From Chitinophagaceae bacterium (lineage in GTDB: Bacteria > Bacteroidota > Bacteroidia > Chitinophagales > Chitinophagaceae), in contig CANFKC010000018.1 in the NCBI GenBank assembly GCA_947447265.1, forward strand, positions 20,620 through 84,619: a stretch of 64,000 nucleotides of DNA. The letters run 5' to 3'. Made by a program: the position numbers and the translations under genes. Below are positions 9,649 through 17,809 of the stretch, piece by piece (the first letter of the stretch is position 1; every line of letters starts with the position of its first letter). Under the pieces are notes generated by a model. That model did not search any database and was not told where the DNA came from. It was given only the letters and a program-made list of their open reading frames with translations.

Positions 9649-9776
9649 TGTATTGCTTTTTAATGGTTACGGGGGTGCCATAACGAAAAAGCCCAAGCAT
9701 TTTTTCTGCATTAACCAAGGCTCGTCAGCCAATAGTAGTATTGCAGGTAATTGTAAACAAAAAAATCGCTGAAGTT

Positions 9777-9855
9777 TTACATCCCTAACCGGCATTACCC
9801 GGTCCAGGTTCAGCGGGTATGATCTCAGCCTTTATATTTCGGCACCCCGTTGCAA
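9777..9855 (-). ncRNA. TPP (thiamine pyrophosphate) riboswitch
   Basis: On the minus strand the sequence reads GGGGTGCC, then GGCTGAGATCATACCC, then GAACCTGGACCGGGTAATGC and GGTTAGGGA. These are the conserved THI-box blocks in the right order. Closing stem P1 can form between TTGCA (9855-9851) and TGTAA (9781-9777). It lies about 130 bases upstream of the TonB receptor start, in the same orientation, and would lower receptor expression when TPP is plentiful if it acts in the usual way. A T tract lies just downstream (9765-9759). Confidence 0.95.
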
Positions 9856-9869
9856 TAATTATTGCAAGG

Positions 9870-9877
9870 CAAAGGTA
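9870..9877 (-). promoter_or_regulatory. -7 box of the riboswitch/TonB receptor transcript
   Basis: TACCTTTG on the minus strand fits TAnnTTTG exactly. The predicted transcription start (near 9864) falls just ahead of the riboswitch, inside a perfect 18-bp palindrome at 9850-9867. No clear -33 TTTG is visible. Confidence 0.6.
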
Positions 9878-10003
9878 GAGCATTTGGAAATACGCACTAC
9901 GGTATCGTCATATTTTTATGATCGCTAACCGAAGCAAATTGTAAGTACGTACCGCTACTTTTGTTGATTTGGTAATATTTTTTTAATTTTAAGTTTAAAT
10001 AAC

Positions 10004-10011
10004 TATTTTTG
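10004..10011 (+). promoter_or_regulatory. -7 box of the first Omp28-like gene
   Basis: TATTTTTG matches TAnnTTTG and lies 33 bases before the ATG at 10045. The upstream -33 position is T-rich rather than a clean TTTG. Confidence 0.5.
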
Positions 10012-10044
10012 GACCTCCTATTATTTCTTTAAAAAAAATCAATA

Positions 10045-11994
10045 ATGAAAAAAACATTTACTTACTTAGCATTGGCTGCATGCCTCGCTATCAGTACAAA
10101 AGGAACTTCGCAGGTTATTTACTCTGAAGACTTTGAAGGTGTTACTTTCCCATCTCTGCCAACAGGCTGGAGCCAGAACGTAACTCCTAACGATTCTGTG
10201 GGTTGGAACTCTGGTGACAACACCACTTTGGGTTCAACCGCTTTCAACATGAATTCGCATACAAACTTTGTTGGCGTAAACGATGATGGTCATCAGTTTG
10301 CTGCTAACACTGATATCTTATTAAAATCAGGCACTTTCAGCCTTTCTTCCGCTTCAGCTCCTTATTTGTCATTCGATTGCTGCTACCTGCATGGCACATA
10401 CAGCGGTGCTACTGAAGATGCTACCGTTGAAGTATCTTATGATGGTGGTTCTACATGGTCTGTTATAGCTACACTTGCGGCTAACGCTAACTTCTGGTGG
10501 GAACCACGTTATATTAACATGAGTGCAGCAGCAGGACATTCAAGCGTAATGCTTGGCTTCCGTTATAAAGATGCTGGTGGCTGGTTATACGGTTTCGCAG
10601 TAGATAACATTAAAGTATTCACTCCTCCAACTAACGATCTTGGTTTGCTTTCAATAGCGCCAATGTCAGGTACACCACAATCATATGGTGTTGGTGGCAG
10701 CAATATTACGATGACAGGCAACGTGTTTAACTATGGCGCAACTGCCGTTACATCATACGACGTGCATTATGTATTTAATGGTGGTTCAGTTGTAACTAAC
10801 ACTGTTTCTGCAAGTATCGCTCCTTTCACAGCTGGTAGCTTTACCGCTACTACACCGGTAACATTGCCAACAACTAACGGTGCATACCCAATCTACATGT
10901 GGGTATCATTAACAGGCGATGCGAACAGTGCAAATGACAGCAGCGTTCTGGATACCCTGAATTCAGTTTCTTTTATGCCAACTAAGAAACTGGCAATAGA
11001 AGAAGGTACTGGTACATGGTGCGGATGGTGCGTACGTGGTATTGTTTATATGGATTCTTTAAGGACCCTTTATGGCAATAACGTTAGCCTGGTAGCCGTG
11101 CACAATGGCGACCCTATGACTGTATCAGCTTACGATAGCTGGATGGGCTCTAAAATTTCCGGTTATCCTTCAGTAGTTATTGACCGTACGATTGTTGGCG
11201 ACCCAAGTGATCTGTTGGCTGAATACACTGCTCACCACAATGATTTCGGTTTTGCTGACATTACTGCAGCTGCAACCGTTACTACTTCATCAGTATCTGT
11301 AGCTGTTAACGTTAAGCCAGCGCTTAACCTGAATGGTAACTATCGTCTTGTAATGGTTTTAACTGAAGATAAAGTACATGGTACTGCTGCAGGTTGGGAA
11401 CAACACAACTACTACAGCGGCTCAACTACCAACATTTTAAGTGGTGGTGGTGTTAACTACAACACAGCTCCATCAACAATACCTGCTACAAGCATGTATT
11501 ATGAGCATGTTGCACGTTCTATCACTCCAGGTGCAACCGGTGCTTCTTCATCAGCGCTGCCTACAGCAATGGTTGCAGGTACTAACTACCCATTGACTTT
11601 AACAGCACCTGTAACTGCAGGTTGGAACCTGAACTATATGCATGCTATCGTAATGTTGCTTGACAACACTACCGGCCGCGTATTGAACACTCAGAATGCT
11701 ACCCTTACTTTGGGTGTGAATAATGTTGCGAACAGCGTAGAAGCAATCAGCGTTTACCCTAACCCAACTACAGCAAACGCTAATGTTGCTTTCACATTGC
11801 AGAACGCATCTAAGGTTTCTATTGAAGTATCTGACGTAACTGGCCGTATTTTAAGCACTGTTGCTGGTGCTGAATATGCAGCTGGCGACCATCAGGTAGA
11901 ACTTTCTACTGCAAACCTTTCATCAGGTCTTTATAACGTTAACGTTATATCTGAAGCAGGTACTGCAACTACAAGGTTAACAGTTATAAAATAA
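10045..11994 (+). CDS. T9SS-secreted protein with MAM-like and Omp28 thioredoxin-like domains, copy 1
   Basis: A 649-residue secreted protein. A signal peptide (about 1-22) is followed by a beta-sandwich of choice-of-anchor J/MAM type (about 25-190, starting EDFEGVTFPSLPTGW). An Ig-like spacer and an Omp28-related thioredoxin-fold domain (about 310-550) follow, the latter with C326-GW-C329 in GTWCGWCVRG. The C-terminal 75 or so residues are a type A T9SS sorting domain (VYPNPT, then DVTGRIL, then GLYNV, ending LTVIK). The protein should cross the outer membrane by T9SS and be anchored or released. The CxxC pair suggests a redox or disulfide role, which is inference. Codon use is AT-biased and uniform, as in highly expressed genes. 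A close paralogue follows directly. Confidence 0.9.
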   Translation: MKKTFTYLALAACLAISTKGTSQVIYSEDFEGVTFPSLPTGWSQNVTPNDSVGWNSGDNTTLGSTAFNMNSHTNFVGVNDDGHQFAANTDILLKSGTFSLSSASAPYLSFDCCYLHGTYSGATEDATVEVSYDGGSTWSVIATLAANANFWWEPRYINMSAAAGHSSVMLGFRYKDAGGWLYGFAVDNIKVFTPPTNDLGLLSIAPMSGTPQSYGVGGSNITMTGNVFNYGATAVTSYDVHYVFNGGSVVTNTVSASIAPFTAGSFTATTPVTLPTTNGAYPIYMWVSLTGDANSANDSSVLDTLNSVSFMPTKKLAIEEGTGTWCGWCVRGIVYMDSLRTLYGNNVSLVAVHNGDPMTVSAYDSWMGSKISGYPSVVIDRTIVGDPSDLLAEYTAHHNDFGFADITAAATVTTSSVSVAVNVKPALNLNGNYRLVMVLTEDKVHGTAAGWEQHNYYSGSTTNILSGGGVNYNTAPSTIPATSMYYEHVARSITPGATGASSSALPTAMVAGTNYPLTLTAPVTAGWNLNYMHAIVMLLDNTTGRVLNTQNATLTLGVNNVANSVEAISVYPNPTTANANVAFTLQNASKVSIEVSDVTGRILSTVAGAEYAAGDHQVELSTANLSSGLYNVNVISEAGTATTRLTVIK

Positions 11995-12016
11995 TTTTAA
12001 TTCTGAATTAAAAGTA

Positions 12017-12050
12017 AAATGCCACCCTTTGCGGGGTGGCATTTTTTTTT
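12017..12050 (+). terminator. Rho-independent terminator
   Basis: AATGCCACCC pairs with GGGTGGCATT around a short loop, followed by nine T residues. It separates the two Omp28-like paralogues into independent transcripts. Confidence 0.9.
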
Positions 12051-12175
12051 GAATTTTGTTTCAAGGGGCGCTTTTATTTTCGTTAAAATTATTTTTTACG
12101 AAAACGATTTTCTATTTTAGTTTTAATTACATTTGTTTCCTCAAAACAAGCTTAAACCTCTTTAAAACAAAAAAA

Positions 12176-14182
12176 ATGAAAAAACTATTACTATGTTTCG
12201 CAGTTGCTGCATTTGGAGTAACGGCAAACAGCTATGGTCAGTTTTTAACTGAAAATTTTGAAGGTGCATCAGTGCCTTCATTGCCTACAGGCTGGAGTGA
12301 TGTACACACCGGTGCTGGAAATGGCTGGCAAACCCATTCAGGCGGCGACTATACTATCCTGGCTTCGGCTGGTGCGGTTATCCCTAGCCACACTACGTTT
12401 GCGTATATTGATGACCAGATAGCTCATAACAATAATCCGGCTAAAATGTCCAGCTCGGTATTCAGTATGGCATCATCATCATCTGCGGCTTATGTTACTT
12501 TCGATGCATGGTTCCCTCAATATCGTATTACTTCAACTGGTCGTTCAGAAGTTGCATGGATAGAATTTTCAACTGATGGTGGTACTACTTACAGTGTTGT
12601 TGACTCTATCAGGGCTTCAGGCAGTGATTGGGTTCTGAAAGGTATTATGTTACCAACTACTACATCTGCTACCTGTAAAATCCGTTTTTGCTATTCTGAT
12701 AAAAGGGCAGCATCTGGTACCGATACAAGCGGTATCATAGGTATTGGTATCGATAACATCAAATTATTCAACCCTCCAGCAAGCGAAATAGCGCTTACAC
12801 AGGTTACTCCGCTTGCCGGCGATCCAGGTGCTGACTATAAAGTAGTTGGCGGTAGTTTCGTATTCGGTGGTACAGTATTTAATAATGGTGCTACAACCGT
12901 TACTGGTTTCAACGCTGGTTTTAAAGTAGGTACAGGTAGCTGGGTTACTGGTGCTGTTTCGGGTCTTTCAATAGCTCCGTTCACTTCTGGTACTTTCACT
13001 TGCACTGGCTCTCACACTGTTAGTTCAGTAAGTCAGCAGGCTGCTACTGTATTCGTAAGGGCAACAGGTGATGCTGTGTTCACGAACGACTCATTAGGTA
13101 CTTCAGTTAATGGTGTTGCTTCTTTCCCTACAAAAGTTCCTTTCTTTGAAGAACCAACCGGTACATGGTGCGGATGGTGCGTACGTGGTATCGTTTACAT
13201 GGATTCTATCTACAAATTACACCCAGGTGGCGTAAGTGTGGTATCTGTTCATAACAGTGATCCTATGCAATCAGAAAATACATTAACTGCTAACTATGAT
13301 GCTTTTGCCCGTACTAAAATTAGCGGTTTCCCTAGCCTAATAGCTGACAGGTTATTTGTTTCTGACCCATCAAATGTTATTCCTTACTACAATGCGTTGG
13401 TTAACTATTTCGGTTTCGCTAACATCAGCATGACATCTGCACTTTCTGGTTCTAACCTTAACATAACAACTAAAGTAACGCCAACATTAAATCTTTCTGG
13501 TGATTACAGGGTTGAGCTTATTGTTACTGAAGACAGGGTTCATGGCACAACAGCAGGTTGGGAACAGCACAACTACTACAATGGTGGTGGTTCTGGCGCA
13601 ATGCAGAATGCTGAATACAATTTTGCAACACTTGCGAGCACTATCCCAGCTACACAGATGTACTATGACTATGTAGCTCGTTACACAGTTCCAGATCTTT
13701 CTACATCTCCTAATGGTGTTGCAGGTAGCTTACCATCTAGCATGGTTGCAGGTACTCCGTATTCTTATACGTTCTCTCCTGTGCCAATAACTTCTACATG
13801 GAAATCAAACAAAATGCGTGGTATTGTTGTTTTGATTGACAACAATTCTACCAGCCTTACTTATGGCATGGCGTTAAACAGTGTGAACACACGTTGGTAT
13901 GTTGGTGTATCTGACGTTAAAGCAGGTATCCAGGGTCTTCGTGTATTCCCTAACCCAGCTTCTCAGAACGCAAACGTTATTTTCGATCTTGACAATAACT
14001 CAGAAGTTTCTGTAAATGTTTATGATGTTATGGGTCGTATCGTATCAACCAGCACTGAGCAAATGAATGCAGGTGAACACGAAACAAACATTAACGTTGC
14101 GAACTTTGCGCCAGGTGTTTACAATGTTGTAATTGCTACTGCAAACGGTTCAGTAACTGAGCGTTTGACTGTAACTAAATAA
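12176..14182 (+). CDS. T9SS-secreted protein with MAM-like and Omp28 thioredoxin-like domains, copy 2
   Basis: Paralogue of the preceding gene with the same domain order: signal peptide (MKKLLLCFAVAAFG..., to about residue 22), choice-of-anchor J sandwich starting ENFEGASVPSLPTGW, Ig-like spacer, Omp28-like domain with C332-GW-C335, and a type A T9SS sorting domain (VFPNPA, DVMGRIV, GVYNV, ending LTVTK). The frame extends upstream to 12056, but the ATG at 12176 is chosen because it begins a textbook signal peptide; the upstream extension is Phe/Lys rich and overlaps the promoter region. The product is 668 residues. It ends with its own terminator. Confidence 0.9.
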   Translation: MKKLLLCFAVAAFGVTANSYGQFLTENFEGASVPSLPTGWSDVHTGAGNGWQTHSGGDYTILASAGAVIPSHTTFAYIDDQIAHNNNPAKMSSSVFSMASSSSAAYVTFDAWFPQYRITSTGRSEVAWIEFSTDGGTTYSVVDSIRASGSDWVLKGIMLPTTTSATCKIRFCYSDKRAASGTDTSGIIGIGIDNIKLFNPPASEIALTQVTPLAGDPGADYKVVGGSFVFGGTVFNNGATTVTGFNAGFKVGTGSWVTGAVSGLSIAPFTSGTFTCTGSHTVSSVSQQAATVFVRATGDAVFTNDSLGTSVNGVASFPTKVPFFEEPTGTWCGWCVRGIVYMDSIYKLHPGGVSVVSVHNSDPMQSENTLTANYDAFARTKISGFPSLIADRLFVSDPSNVIPYYNALVNYFGFANISMTSALSGSNLNITTKVTPTLNLSGDYRVELIVTEDRVHGTTAGWEQHNYYNGGGSGAMQNAEYNFATLASTIPATQMYYDYVARYTVPDLSTSPNGVAGSLPSSMVAGTPYSYTFSPVPITSTWKSNKMRGIVVLIDNNSTSLTYGMALNSVNTRWYVGVSDVKAGIQGLRVFPNPASQNANVIFDLDNNSEVSVNVYDVMGRIVSTSTEQMNAGEHETNINVANFAPGVYNVVIATANGSVTERLTVTK

Positions 14183-14203
14183 TTATTAGTTTTTAGGTTT
14201 TTG

Positions 14204-14240
14204 AAGCAGGCTATCCTCACCGGGTAGCCTGCTTTGTTTT
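14204..14240 (+). terminator. Rho-independent terminator (GGCTA[T/C]CC family)
   Basis: AAGCAGGCTATCC (14204-14216) pairs with GGGTAGCCTGCTT (14222-14234) with one G-T pair, then a T-rich tail. The stem closely resembles those at 15151 and 16026. Confidence 0.85.
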
Positions 14241-14354
14241 ATGACATTAATGTGGCAGTAATGCAGGTATTTTTTGCCATGAAATGGCATATTTTGCTAG
14301 TTAGGCATGGTATTTGTTAAACTATATTTAAGACATGGAAGCGCCATAAATTTA

Positions 14355-14385
14355 TTTGGCAAAAACATGATTTTACATTAATTTG
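14355..14385 (+). promoter_or_regulatory. Promoter of the first small T9SS gene
   Basis: TTTG at 14355-14358, a 19-base spacer and TTAATTTG at 14378-14385 (one mismatch to TAnnTTTG). It lies 20 bases before the ATG at 14405. Confidence 0.6.
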
Positions 14386-14404
14386 CAACGATAAATTTTA
14401 GAGG

Positions 14405-15127
14405 ATGAAGAAGTTTTTATTTTTCCTGAGTGCTATAGTTGTTTTATTTGGTTCCACTGCATCGTTTGCACAAACTTTTTCTATTGAAAAAGATACTGTA
14501 AGGCTTACTTACCTGCAAGGTACAGGTTTGCAATTTATGAGGGATTCGATTGTTCCCGGTGCTAGTTCAACTATCATTGACTGGAGGGTGATTGCAACAA
14601 ATTTCCCGGCGGATTGGTTAGCTACCAGCCCTGGTATATGCGATAACCAAAGTTGCTATCCTATGAGCCTGCTTTGGCCTTCAGGTGCCACTAAAACCAG
14701 TCTTGCTTATGGTAATGGCGCAGGTTATGTACGTGATTTTCACCTGCAACTTAACCTTACCGGTGCAACAACTGCGGGTACCTACTATGTAGTTGTAAGG
14801 CTTAATGGCGGTACTACTGATACCACTCAGGTATATTCAGTTACTTTCGCGCCTACTGCTATTCACAACATCAGCAAATCAATGGACGAAATTTCATTGT
14901 ATCCTAACCCTACTAACAACGACATTAATGTTGTTTACGATGCAAACGCAGACATTAAGACAATATCTGTTTACAACATCATTGGTAAGGCATTGGCAGT
15001 ATACAAGCCAACTGCTGAGAACAGCGCTAACCTGAGCCTTGAAAATGTGCCTGCCGGTATCTATTTCCTGAGGTTGATCAATTCAAAAGGTGAAGTTGTT
15101 GTAACCAGGAAATTTACAAAGCAATAA
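14405..15127 (+). CDS. Small T9SS-sorted secreted protein, copy 1
   Basis: A 240-residue protein: signal peptide to about residue 22 (TASFAQ), a single beta-rich domain (about 23-155) with two Cys in CDNQSC, and a T9SS type A sorting domain (about 160-240: LYPNPT, ISVYNIIGK, GIYFLRLI, ending RKFTKQ). The middle domain does not match a family I know; it carries conserved blocks FSIEKDTV, ATNFPADWL and GYVRDFHL that recur in the next gene. It is probably a surface or released structural protein. It has its own promoter and terminator. Confidence 0.85.
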   Translation: MKKFLFFLSAIVVLFGSTASFAQTFSIEKDTVRLTYLQGTGLQFMRDSIVPGASSTIIDWRVIATNFPADWLATSPGICDNQSCYPMSLLWPSGATKTSLAYGNGAGYVRDFHLQLNLTGATTAGTYYVVVRLNGGTTDTTQVYSVTFAPTAIHNISKSMDEISLYPNPTNNDINVVYDANADIKTISVYNIIGKALAVYKPTAENSANLSLENVPAGIYFLRLINSKGEVVVTRKFTKQ

Positions 15128-15150
15128 TTTCTTACAACGTAATTTATATG

Positions 15151-15183
15151 GCAGGCTACCATTCTGGTAGCCTGCTTTTTTAT
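15151..15183 (+). terminator. Rho-independent terminator (GGCTACC family)
   Basis: GCAGGCTACCA (15151-15161) pairs perfectly with TGGTAGCCTGC, followed by seven T residues. Confidence 0.9.
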
Positions 15184-15275
15184 GTGCTGGTTAGGGCCGA
15201 CACAAAGTAGCTATAAGTACTTTTTTTGTGGTTGTTTCGGGAAATATCGATATATTGCAATACAATCTCCGTTAT

Positions 15276-16004
15276 ATGAAAAAAATGCTATCCTTTTTTA
15301 TTACTACAATTATTGTGCTGCTCGCTGCAAATACCTATGCACAATCTTTCTCTATCGAAAAAGACACGGTAAAAATCATTTACCACTATACCGGCAGTTC
15401 TCATTTGTATCGCGATAGTATTGTTCCTCCTGCAAGCGGATCGGTCATCTTGAACTGGAAAGTAAAAGCTACCAACTTCCCTGCGGACTGGCTGAATTGC
15501 ACAACTATTTGCGACAACAGATCGTGCTACAATTGGTCTATGTTGTGGGTATCGGGTGCAGGCATTAATAAGACTTCCGACGCTTATGGAGCAGGGGCAG
15601 GTTTTATAAGGGATTTTCATCTTGGGCTTGACTTTGATACGGTGCACTCTTCGGGTACCTACTACCTCGTGCTGAGCCTGGCGTCTGGTCTTACTGACAC
15701 TACACAGGTATACCAGGTAACCTATATCCCGACCGCTGTACCTACAATTGCTAATGCCGCTACTGAAGTACAGGTATACCCAAACCCGACCACAAACGAT
15801 ATTAATGTGGTATATAGCCCTGCAGCCGACATAAAGACGATTTCGGTGTACAGTATAATTGGTAAGCCGATGGCCATTTATAAAACAACTACAGACAACA
15901 GCGCGAACCTAAGCCTCGAAAACGTGCCTGCAGGTATTTACTTCATGAGGCTGATCAATGCCAGTGGTGAAGTGGTAACAACAAGAAAATTCACGAAACA
16001 ATAA
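15276..16004 (+). CDS. Small T9SS-sorted secreted protein, copy 2
   Basis: Tandem paralogue of the 14405 gene. The 242-residue product has a signal peptide (MKKMLSFFITTIIVLLAANT...), the same central domain with FSIEKDTV, ATNFPADWL, a CDNRSC pair and GFIRDFHL, and a T9SS sorting domain ending RKFTKQ. The frame opens at 15228, but the ATG at 15276 is taken because it starts the signal peptide. The two copies are nearly identical in the last 60 residues and more diverged in the middle, as expected for an older duplication with a conserved sorting tail. Confidence 0.85.
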   Translation: MKKMLSFFITTIIVLLAANTYAQSFSIEKDTVKIIYHYTGSSHLYRDSIVPPASGSVILNWKVKATNFPADWLNCTTICDNRSCYNWSMLWVSGAGINKTSDAYGAGAGFIRDFHLGLDFDTVHSSGTYYLVLSLASGLTDTTQVYQVTYIPTAVPTIANAATEVQVYPNPTTNDINVVYSPAADIKTISVYSIIGKPMAIYKTTTDNSANLSLENVPAGIYFMRLINASGEVVTTRKFTKQ

Positions 16005-16025
16005 AAGTTCCCCAACTACAAATAT

Positions 16026-16059
16026 AAAAGGCTACCCTCAATAGGTAGCCTTTTGCTTT
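16026..16059 (+). terminator. Terminator (GGCTACC family), possibly bidirectional
   Basis: AAAAGGCTACC (16026-16036) pairs with GGTAGCCTTTT (16044-16054). A-rich and T-rich flanks on both sides allow it to serve both the T9SS gene and the convergent peptidase gene that ends at 16079. Confidence 0.8.
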
Positions 16060-16078
16060 ATGGTAATGCTCATTTCGG

Positions 16079-17809
16079 TTATTCGCCAGCAATTTCTGCA
16101 AGTGCCGGTTGCACAAATGCAACCAGTTCTTTAATATAGGCAGGAGACAAATCGAACTTTATACCTGCTGTTGCGTAAAGCTCTTTTAGGGTTTTGGTGT
16201 AGCCTTCACTGAGCGCTGCACGGTAGTTGCTCAGCGCCTGGTTTTTATCTTGTCTGTACTGGCGCCACATAGCTATAGCACCCAGTTGCGCAATGCCGTA
16301 TTCAATGTAATAGAACGGCACTTCAAACAGATGGAGTTGTTTCTGCCAGAAGTTGGTGCGGTACTCTTCAAAGCCACTCCAATCTACAATACCCGTTGAA
16401 AATTCATTCAGTATATTGATCCATTCTTCTTCCCTTTGTGCGGTAGTGTGGCCCGGGTTAGTGTATATCCAGTGCTGGAATTTATCTATGGTAGCTATCC
16501 ATGGCAGCACGCTGATCACGCGTTCCATTTCTTCAAGCCTTGCACGTTGCAATTCGGTTTTATCGGCGAAGAAAACATCCCAATGCTCCATGGTAAACAA
16601 TTCCATACTCATGCTCGCCAGTTCGGCAATTTCCATCGGGTATTCTTTAAACGATGTGAGCGGTAAATGGTGCGAAAGGAACGAATGCACCGCATGCCCA
16701 CCTTCGTGCATCATGGTAATAACATCGCCCATGGTGCCGGCCGCATTCATAAAAATAAATGGTACACCCGTTTCTGCCAGTGGGCAGTTATAGCCACCGG
16801 GAGCCTTACCCTTCCTGCTTTCCAGGTCCAGGCGTTGCATATCGCGCATGGTTTCCAGGCAGCCACTGAAGTAAGGATTGAGGCGGTTGAATACTTCTAT
16901 TGCCTTTTCACTCAGCTCTTTACCGGTATGGAAAGGCTGCAGGGGTTGTGTGCCTTTTGGTTCTGCATCAGTATCCCACGGGCGCATAACATCAAGGCCA
17001 AGGCGCTTTTTACGGGCATTGGTAAGCATTGCCTGCAGCGGCAAAATATGTTCTTTCACTGCCTGGTGAAATGCGAAGCAATCATCAATGGTGTAATCAA
17101 AGCGACCCAGTTCGCGGAATTTATAATCGCGGTAGTTATCAAAGCCTGCGTTTACGGCTATCTGATGGCGCAATGCAATCAATTCGTTGAAAAGTTCGTT
17201 CAGCTTATCTTTATCCTGCAGCCTGCGTGCCGCCATTTTCCGGAATACACCTTCCCTGACATCGCGTTCAGGGTTTTGCAAAAATTTTGCAGCCTGTTGC
17301 ATAGTATACTCCTTGCCATCCACGTCCACACTCATGCCGCCGGATATAACGCCATATTGCTGTGCTTTCAGGCTCATTTCAGCCTGTAGCTGCACGTTCT
17401 CGTCGCGGTACAGTTTAATGGCATTATCTACATTACGCAGGTAAGGGAAATATAATTTCGGATCCAGTTCTTTGGTGAATGGGGAAGCCTGAAGTTTCTT
17501 GTTCAGTTCAAAGCTATAGGGCTTCATTTTAGGCTCTATTTCCATGCAGAAGAACGTAAAGGCTTCTTCAAAGGCTTTGTTGGTGGTGTCGCAGGTCATT
17601 TTAATTTGCCTCCAGCAGGCATCTTCGCTTATTACGGCTTCCAGTTCACTAACATCATGCAGCCAGTTTTCCAGGTCTTGCAGGGTATCGAGTTTTCTAT
17701 CTACAAGGTTGGTGAACCATGGTTCTAATGCAGCCCAGTCGGTCAGCACAAAATCAGCGGGCAAAAATGTTCTCTTTATTTTCTCTATCGGGATGAATTC
17801 AGTTTGCAT
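16079..17809 (-). CDS. M3 family oligoendopeptidase (PepF type)
   Basis: Cytoplasmic zinc metallopeptidase that degrades short peptides. The 576-residue protein has the gluzincin motif HEGGH (residues 368-372) within MMHEGGHAVHSF, followed by the M3 downstream region EIAELASMSMELF that supplies the third zinc ligand (Glu). The N-terminal half is helical, as in M3 enzymes. No signal peptide is present. Length matches M3 oligoendopeptidases. It faces the T9SS genes convergently and has no operon partner. Confidence 0.93.
   Translation of the reverse strand: MQTEFIPIEKIKRTFLPADFVLTDWAALEPWFTNLVDRKLDTLQDLENWLHDVSELEAVISEDACWRQIKMTCDTTNKAFEEAFTFFCMEIEPKMKPYSFELNKKLQASPFTKELDPKLYFPYLRNVDNAIKLYRDENVQLQAEMSLKAQQYGVISGGMSVDVDGKEYTMQQAAKFLQNPERDVREGVFRKMAARRLQDKDKLNELFNELIALRHQIAVNAGFDNYRDYKFRELGRFDYTIDDCFAFHQAVKEHILPLQAMLTNARKKRLGLDVMRPWDTDAEPKGTQPLQPFHTGKELSEKAIEVFNRLNPYFSGCLETMRDMQRLDLESRKGKAPGGYNCPLAETGVPFIFMNAAGTMGDVITMMHEGGHAVHSFLSHHLPLTSFKEYPMEIAELASMSMELFTMEHWDVFFADKTELQRARLEEMERVISVLPWIATIDKFQHWIYTNPGHTTAQREEEWINILNEFSTGIVDWSGFEEYRTNFWQKQLHLFEVPFYYIEYGIAQLGAIAMWRQYRQDKNQALSNYRAALSEGYTKTLKELYATAGIKFDLSPAYIKELVAFVQPALAEIAGE

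Noticed and set aside
12056..12175. N-terminal extension of the second Omp28-like gene
   Set aside because: The extension lies right after the preceding terminator and is Phe/Lys rich; the ATG at 12176 starts a proper signal peptide.
16667..17389. Plus-strand frame of 240 residues inside the oligoendopeptidase
   Set aside because: The peptidase on the minus strand has all catalytic motifs here; the plus frame has no family features.
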